DNA of 6,572 nt, from positions 1 through 6,572 of the forward strand of contig NZ_BMQL01000103.1 in assembly GCF_014648095.1 (NCBI RefSeq), written 5' to 3'. The position numbers were made by a program, and so were the translations under genes. The notes beneath the pieces were generated by a model. That model did no database searches, had not been told where the DNA came from, and saw only the letters and a program-made list of their open reading frames with translations. Positions 6,531-6,572 of this stretch are shown piece after piece. Position 1 is the stretch's first letter, and each line of letters starts with the position of its first letter. The DNA is from Deinococcus ruber. Lineage in GTDB: Bacteria > Deinococcota > Deinococci > Deinococcales > Deinococcaceae.

Positions 6531-6568
6531 TTATGAAAGAGCGTCCCCGACGTGGGACACTTTCAGGC
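6519..6568. repeat. Nested inverted repeats in GC-rich sequence at the window edge
   Basis: GCCTGACAG (6519-6527) is matched in inverse by CTTTCAGGC (6560-6568), 8 of 9 bases. Inside lies a second inverted repeat, GTCCC (6543-6547) with GGGAC (6554-6558) around a 6-base loop. Composition switches abruptly from AT-rich to GC-rich at about 6512, where the homology of the remnant gene also ends. It could be the terminal region of an insertion element or a hairpin of an adjoining gene; no element name is recognisable. An ATG at 6533 opens a + strand frame (MKERPRRGTLSGR...) to the window end, with TATAAT at 6506-6511, but this is too little to call a gene. Confidence 0.35.
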
Positions 6569-6572
6569 CGTG

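Overview
The window looks like chromosome of a Deinococcus-type bacterium. This is inferred from four things: GC-rich genes, a soluble PAS histidine kinase with a phytochrome-type kinase core, an XRE regulator paired with an ImmA/IrrE-type metallopeptidase (the pairing made famous by DdrO/IrrE), and promoters whose -10 hexamer lies only 6-7 bases before the start codon, the leaderless arrangement common in Deinococcus. No rRNA, tRNA or CRISPR array was seen.

Layout. (1) About 95-1438, + strand: a cytoplasmic PAS sensor histidine kinase. (2) 1475-2948, - strand: a three-gene operon read right to left, consisting of an XRE repressor-like protein, an ImmA/IrrE-type metallopeptidase with an HEIGH motif, and a small PEGA-like lipoprotein. 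Each junction is a 4-base GTGA stop/start overlap. (3) 2949-3189: a divergent control region with a promoter for each flanking gene, a 13-bp palindrome and a 9-bp direct repeat. (4) 3190-3564, + strand: a small membrane protein resembling a phage-type holin, ending at a 14-bp hairpin shared with the convergent gene. (5) 3625-5271, - strand: glucose-6-phosphate isomerase (pgi), complete with intact catalytic residues. (6) About 5320-6510: a markedly AT-rich segment carrying the broken remnant of an ATP-binding AlbA_2/HATPase_c_4-type regulator on the - strand, lacking its N-terminal domain and carrying a one-base frameshift. (7) About 6512-6572: GC-rich sequence of another origin with nested inverted repeats, perhaps the edge of another element.

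How it may work together. The likeliest functional unit is the repressor-protease-lipoprotein operon. By analogy with ImmR/ImmA and DdrO/IrrE, the protease would cleave or inactivate the XRE protein and derepress its targets. The divergent holin-like gene shares the control region and is the nearest candidate target. This is inference. pgi is ordinary central metabolism, and the AT-rich segment looks like decaying horizontally acquired DNA inserted upstream of it.
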